A stretch of 64,000 nucleotides of DNA. It comes from Pseudomonadota bacterium. GTDB lineage: Bacteria; Pseudomonadota; Gammaproteobacteria; Burkholderiales; Burkholderiaceae_B. Position 1 is the stretch's first letter; each line of letters begins with the position of its first letter. Positions 61,809 through 64,000 of this stretch are shown here, piece by piece. Under the pieces are notes generated by a model. The model did no database searches. It was not told the origin of the DNA and saw only the letters and a list, made by a program, of their open reading frames with translations. The stretch lies in the NCBI GenBank assembly GCA_023389155.1, contig JAEWEV010000035.1:124001-188000 (forward strand), in the 5' to 3' direction. The position numbers and the translations under genes are program-made.

Positions 61809-62681
61809 ATGGATCTGAGCAGGAAAACCATCCGGTCTAAACAGCCCTGCTCCAGCGGTTTCCGCTGGTTCTTGAAAAATACGCCTGAAGGTGCAGACTA
61901 TCAGTATCTGATCGATGCTCTCCTTGCCGAAGGACGAGTGACGGATGCTTGCTGGCTCGTCGATCAGTTCGGTCAGATCAAGGACAGACTTGCTATAGAA
62001 AATGTTGACAACGAGGCGGTCGTCGCCGCATGCGACCTGACTGTTAGTGGAAATCTGCATAGCGATTCCATCTTGCGGGTAGCGGGTGCCTTGCATGTTC
62101 AAGGTAGCGTGCGGGTAGGTGGTGATATTCACATTGACGGAGACCTTACCATCGATGGAAACCTCAGTTGCGTTGGCAAGGTTACCGTAAAGGGAAACTT
62201 GCGCGTAGGATGGGGAATAGATGTTGGCGGAAAATTGCACTGCGATGGCGATGTTCGCGCTGGCTGGAGTTTTCATTGCGCCCAGCCTGTTGAAATCGGC
62301 GGCCTGCTCATTGCAGGCGAAGATGTGGCTTGCGCAGACACGCTCGACTGCCGCAAATGCGTTCGCGCCGGCGGAGATATTTCAATCGAAAACAACCTGA
62401 TAGCCGGAGAAGGCATTATCGCAAAAGGCCGGATAGATAGCGGAATGCATATCAAAGCCGATTGGGGAATTCAATCAGGGGCGAGCATTGTGGCCAACGG
62501 ATCCATCATGGCCGGTGAAAGCATTGTCGCAGAACAGGAGGTACGTTGCGGCAATGGCTACGGTATTTTCGCGGGTACGCGTGTCATGCGCGAGTTCTGG
62601 CCCGAGAACGCCATTGTCTGTGCCCAGCATAAACCGGAAGAACTGCAAAGTGGCCACTGGATCGGCCTGCAGTATGCGTGA
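61809..62681 (+). CDS. Hexapeptide-repeat (beta-helix) protein
   Basis: An N-terminal helical domain (about residues 15-70; FRWFLKNTPEGADYQYLID) is followed by about 30 uninterrupted six-residue repeats at residues ~77-256, each opening with an aliphatic residue and usually carrying Gly at position 4 or 5 (LHVQGSVRVGGDIHIDGD). This should form a long regular beta helix. A short conserved-looking cap (REFWPENAIVCAQHKPEEL) ends the chain. It resembles bactofilins in periodicity only. The ATG at 61809 has GGGAG upstream. Function unknown. Confidence 0.75.
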   Translation: MDLSRKTIRSKQPCSSGFRWFLKNTPEGADYQYLIDALLAEGRVTDACWLVDQFGQIKDRLAIENVDNEAVVAACDLTVSGNLHSDSILRVAGALHVQGSVRVGGDIHIDGDLTIDGNLSCVGKVTVKGNLRVGWGIDVGGKLHCDGDVRAGWSFHCAQPVEIGGLLIAGEDVACADTLDCRKCVRAGGDISIENNLIAGEGIIAKGRIDSGMHIKADWGIQSGASIVANGSIMAGESIVAEQEVRCGNGYGIFAGTRVMREFWPENAIVCAQHKPEELQSGHWIGLQYA

Positions 62682-62878
62682 TTGCAGATAGCGCATCGCC
62701 CCCAATGTAACTTGCCACTAGTACTGCCGGCAATTCGATCAGAATATCCCAGCGTAGTTGGTTCCCGGGCGAAAGACCTGGCTGATGTAGTCCATTGAAA
62801 CGACGATGACAGGCGTTGACCGCACAATTTTCAGATTGAGGTTATCATTACTGAAATTAATGCGCAACCAAGGGGAAA

Positions 62879-63070
62879 ATGATGAAAAAAATGATTATTG
62901 TCACTGGCCTGATGGCTGTCTTCATGTCTGGCTGTGTCGTCCACGATCGTCATTCGGGCCATCGTGATCATGGACCAAAATATGATCGTAAGCACCACAA
63001 CAAAGGGCATTCTGGACATGGTCACGGGCGCTTCTGCCCACCGGGCCAAGCCAAAAAAGGCAATTGCTGA
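62879..63070 (+). CDS. Small histidine-rich lipoprotein
   Basis: This 63-residue product has a lipoprotein signal (MIIVTGLMAVFMSGCVVHD; Cys19). The mature part has nine histidines in 44 residues (DRHSGHRDHGPKYDRKHHNK), suggesting metal binding in the periplasm. AAGGGG lies before the two adjacent ATGs (62879, 62882); the second has the better spacing. No family name is certain. Confidence 0.65.
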   Translation: MMKKMIIVTGLMAVFMSGCVVHDRHSGHRDHGPKYDRKHHNKGHSGHGHGRFCPPGQAKKGNC

Positions 63071-63508
63071 TCTCCAGCTGCTTTGAATTCTGGGCTTGCG
63101 GTTTCGGGCCGCAGCCGGAATCCCCACTCCATGTGAGTTCTGCCCATTTCAATTGGCGATCAGCCGCAAGCAGCCGTTCCCAAACCGACTAATATTTTGT
63201 TGCTTTTGCGCGGAAAGCCCCTGTCCGGAAATCGACAAGTGGTATATTCCCTGAAACAGAAAGAGTGATTTCTCAAAACAAATGTAACTAAAAGTCACGT
63301 ACGCAATGGAGTGTGATTCCCTACTGTTGTGAAAGCTACATTCGAAGTATGCCGTGTCATACAAACGACAACTGAAATTAACCGATAATATGAGCCTTTA
63401 CCCTCGTCCCACCTGTATTTAACCTGGCTAAGTCAGAAATTGCCGGATGTCATCTTCGGCAAACAGTCGACATTAGCCAGGTGCAACTTGTCAGATTGGG
63501 ATATAAAA
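63071..63508. other. Intergenic stretch
   Basis: About 440 bases between the histidine-rich lipoprotein and the small membrane protein. Only short, unsupported frames are present. I see no RNA gene or clear operator. Confidence 0.4.
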
Positions 63509-63751
63509 ATGAAGAAAGCAGCTCTGTTCTTAGAGGGGTTTTGTCAGACGGCAGCCATGGCCAGTGCACTGACTGCATTTTTTCTGGTGTGCTTCGAAGA
63601 AGATAGCATCATCAGAGTCGCCGTCGCCGCAAGCGGCGGCGTTATCAGCACCGCGTTCTGGTATATGCTGTCTCGCTACCTAGGTCGAGTGATAGGCAGA
63701 CAGGCCGAAAAGCCCGGCAATACGTTTGTCAATGAAGTGCTCCCGGATTAA
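63509..63751 (+). CDS. Hypothetical 80-residue membrane protein
   Basis: The ATG at 63509 (MKKAALFLEGFCQTAAMASA) starts a protein with two hydrophobic helices (about residues 15-30 and 36-56) and a basic/polar tail (RYLGRVIGRQAEKPGN). The open frame starts 23 residues earlier, but the GGGA near 63500 favours the inner ATG. No family is recognised. Confidence 0.5.
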   Translation: MKKAALFLEGFCQTAAMASALTAFFLVCFEEDSIIRVAVAASGGVISTAFWYMLSRYLGRVIGRQAEKPGNTFVNEVLPD

Positions 63752-63832
63752 TTCTGGATTCGAGCAGCGTGACCCGCAGGCATAAGTCCGGCTAAGCCCG
63801 TGAAAGCAACACCTCTTCTGCGGACCGGTGCG

Positions 63833-63861
63833 TTGCCACCTTTTTTACGCAACGTTATAAT
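63833..63861 (+). promoter_or_regulatory. Strong sigma-70 promoter for the SMR gene
   Basis: TTGCCA (63833-63838) and a perfect TATAAT (63856-63861) are 17 bases apart. Transcription would start near 63868, at the foot of the first riboswitch hairpin. Confidence 0.75.
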
Positions 63862-63865
63862 AGGG

Positions 63866-63917
63866 TTTGGGGCCACGACCCCACCCATTCTGGGAACCAC
63901 ATTCGGGACGGCCCGGC
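63866..63917 (+). promoter_or_regulatory. Probable guanidine-II (mini-ykkC) riboswitch
   Basis: Two small GC hairpins carry ACGR loops, as in mini-ykkC RNAs that sense guanidinium: CGGG-ACGG-CCCG (63904-63915) is a perfect match, and GGGG-CCACGA-CCCC (63869-63882) contains ACGA but has a six-base loop. The pair lies just before a sugE/gdx-type SMR gene, the classic target of this riboswitch, and the ribosome site (AAGGAG) follows directly, consistent with control of translation. Confidence 0.75.
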
Positions 63918-63936
63918 TTTTGAAAAGGAGGCTCGA

Positions 63937-64000
63937 ATGGCCTGGTTTCTATTAATCATTGCAGGTCTGCTTGAGATCGTCTGGGCATTCTCTATGAAGC
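63937..64000 (+). CDS. sugE: SMR-family exporter, SugE/Gdx type (cut by window edge)
   Basis: The first 21 codons are visible (MAWFLLIIAGLLEIVWAFSM), matching the N-terminal helix of SugE/Gdx with the essential membrane glutamate E14 in GLLEIVWA. Gdx proteins export guanidinium in exchange for protons. AAGGAGG lies nine bases before the ATG. The riboswitch upstream supports the guanidinium role. The rest lies beyond the window. Confidence 0.85.
   Translation, partial: MAWFLLIIAGLLEIVWAFSMK

Noticed and set aside
61991..62570. The repeated short units in the three-gene operon considered as a CRISPR or DNA tandem repeat
   Set aside because: The periodicity is in the protein (18 bases per hexad with degenerate codons), not in the DNA, and there are no spacers.

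Overview
The window looks like chromosomal DNA of a betaproteobacterium of the Alcaligenaceae, with Advenella or a close relative the best guess. The reasons are the mid-50s GC, a Bug-family (tripartite tricarboxylate) binding protein, an fdsGBACD formate dehydrogenase operon of the Cupriavidus/Bordetella type, and a gloB / methyltransferase / rnhA neighbourhood. This is judged from protein families; no search was run. No rRNA, tRNA, CRISPR array, transposase or integrase was seen.

Layout. 0-5 kb: the start of nnrD (cut by the edge), a GNAT acetyltransferase, and a FadR-type regulator beside a galactarate/glucarate module (garD, kdgD). 5-8.4 kb: an O6-alkylguanine methyltransferase, cardiolipin synthase and a Nudix ADP-ribose pyrophosphatase. 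8.4-12.2 kb: a basic amino acid ABC importer (two permeases and a binding protein, no ATPase) coupled to a zinc amidohydrolase-like protein. 12.5-19.5 kb: orphan bioB with a TTG start, a DMT exporter, a FAD-linked 2-hydroxyacid dehydrogenase with its FadR-type regulator, an MFS carrier with a long acidic tail, and a peroxiredoxin.

19.8-34.1 kb is the metabolic heart. moaC-moaD-moaE-moaB-moeA run rightward; a ModE-like regulator, moaA and mobA run leftward. From the same divergent promoter as the regulator, fdsG-fdsB-fdsA-fdsC-fdsD run rightward, followed by an oxalate/formate-type MFS carrier and a 41-residue membrane protein. Together these genes make the bis-MGD cofactor, build and mature an NAD-linked formate dehydrogenase, and probably move formate or oxalate. 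The divergent promoter holds a repeated YAATATG heptamer that may be the regulator's binding site.

34.2-42.7 kb is mostly housekeeping: UspA, a DUF442 protein, a phosphinothricin-type acetyltransferase, dnaQ, fabI, mltD, gloB, a methyltransferase, rnhA, two small lipoproteins and a DUF1428 protein. 42.8-50.1 kb is an orphan type VI secretion cargo island: DUF3540, DUF2169 plus pentapeptide-repeat and pentapeptide-repeat genes run rightward and face a leftward vgrG with a possible PAAR-like tip gene. No T6SS structural gene is present.

50.1-64 kb is accessory: a small membrane protein, an atypical lactate/malate dehydrogenase, a membrane-anchored DJ-1/PfpI protein, a LysR regulator, an IlvD/Edd dehydratase with a Bug binding protein, an alpha/beta hydrolase and a LysE exporter. 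A compact three-gene operon (61-residue protein, GNAT-like protein, and a protein with about 30 uninterrupted hexapeptide repeats) is the best candidate for an undescribed system. The window ends in a sugE/gdx-type SMR exporter preceded by a strong promoter and what looks like a guanidine-II (mini-ykkC) riboswitch.
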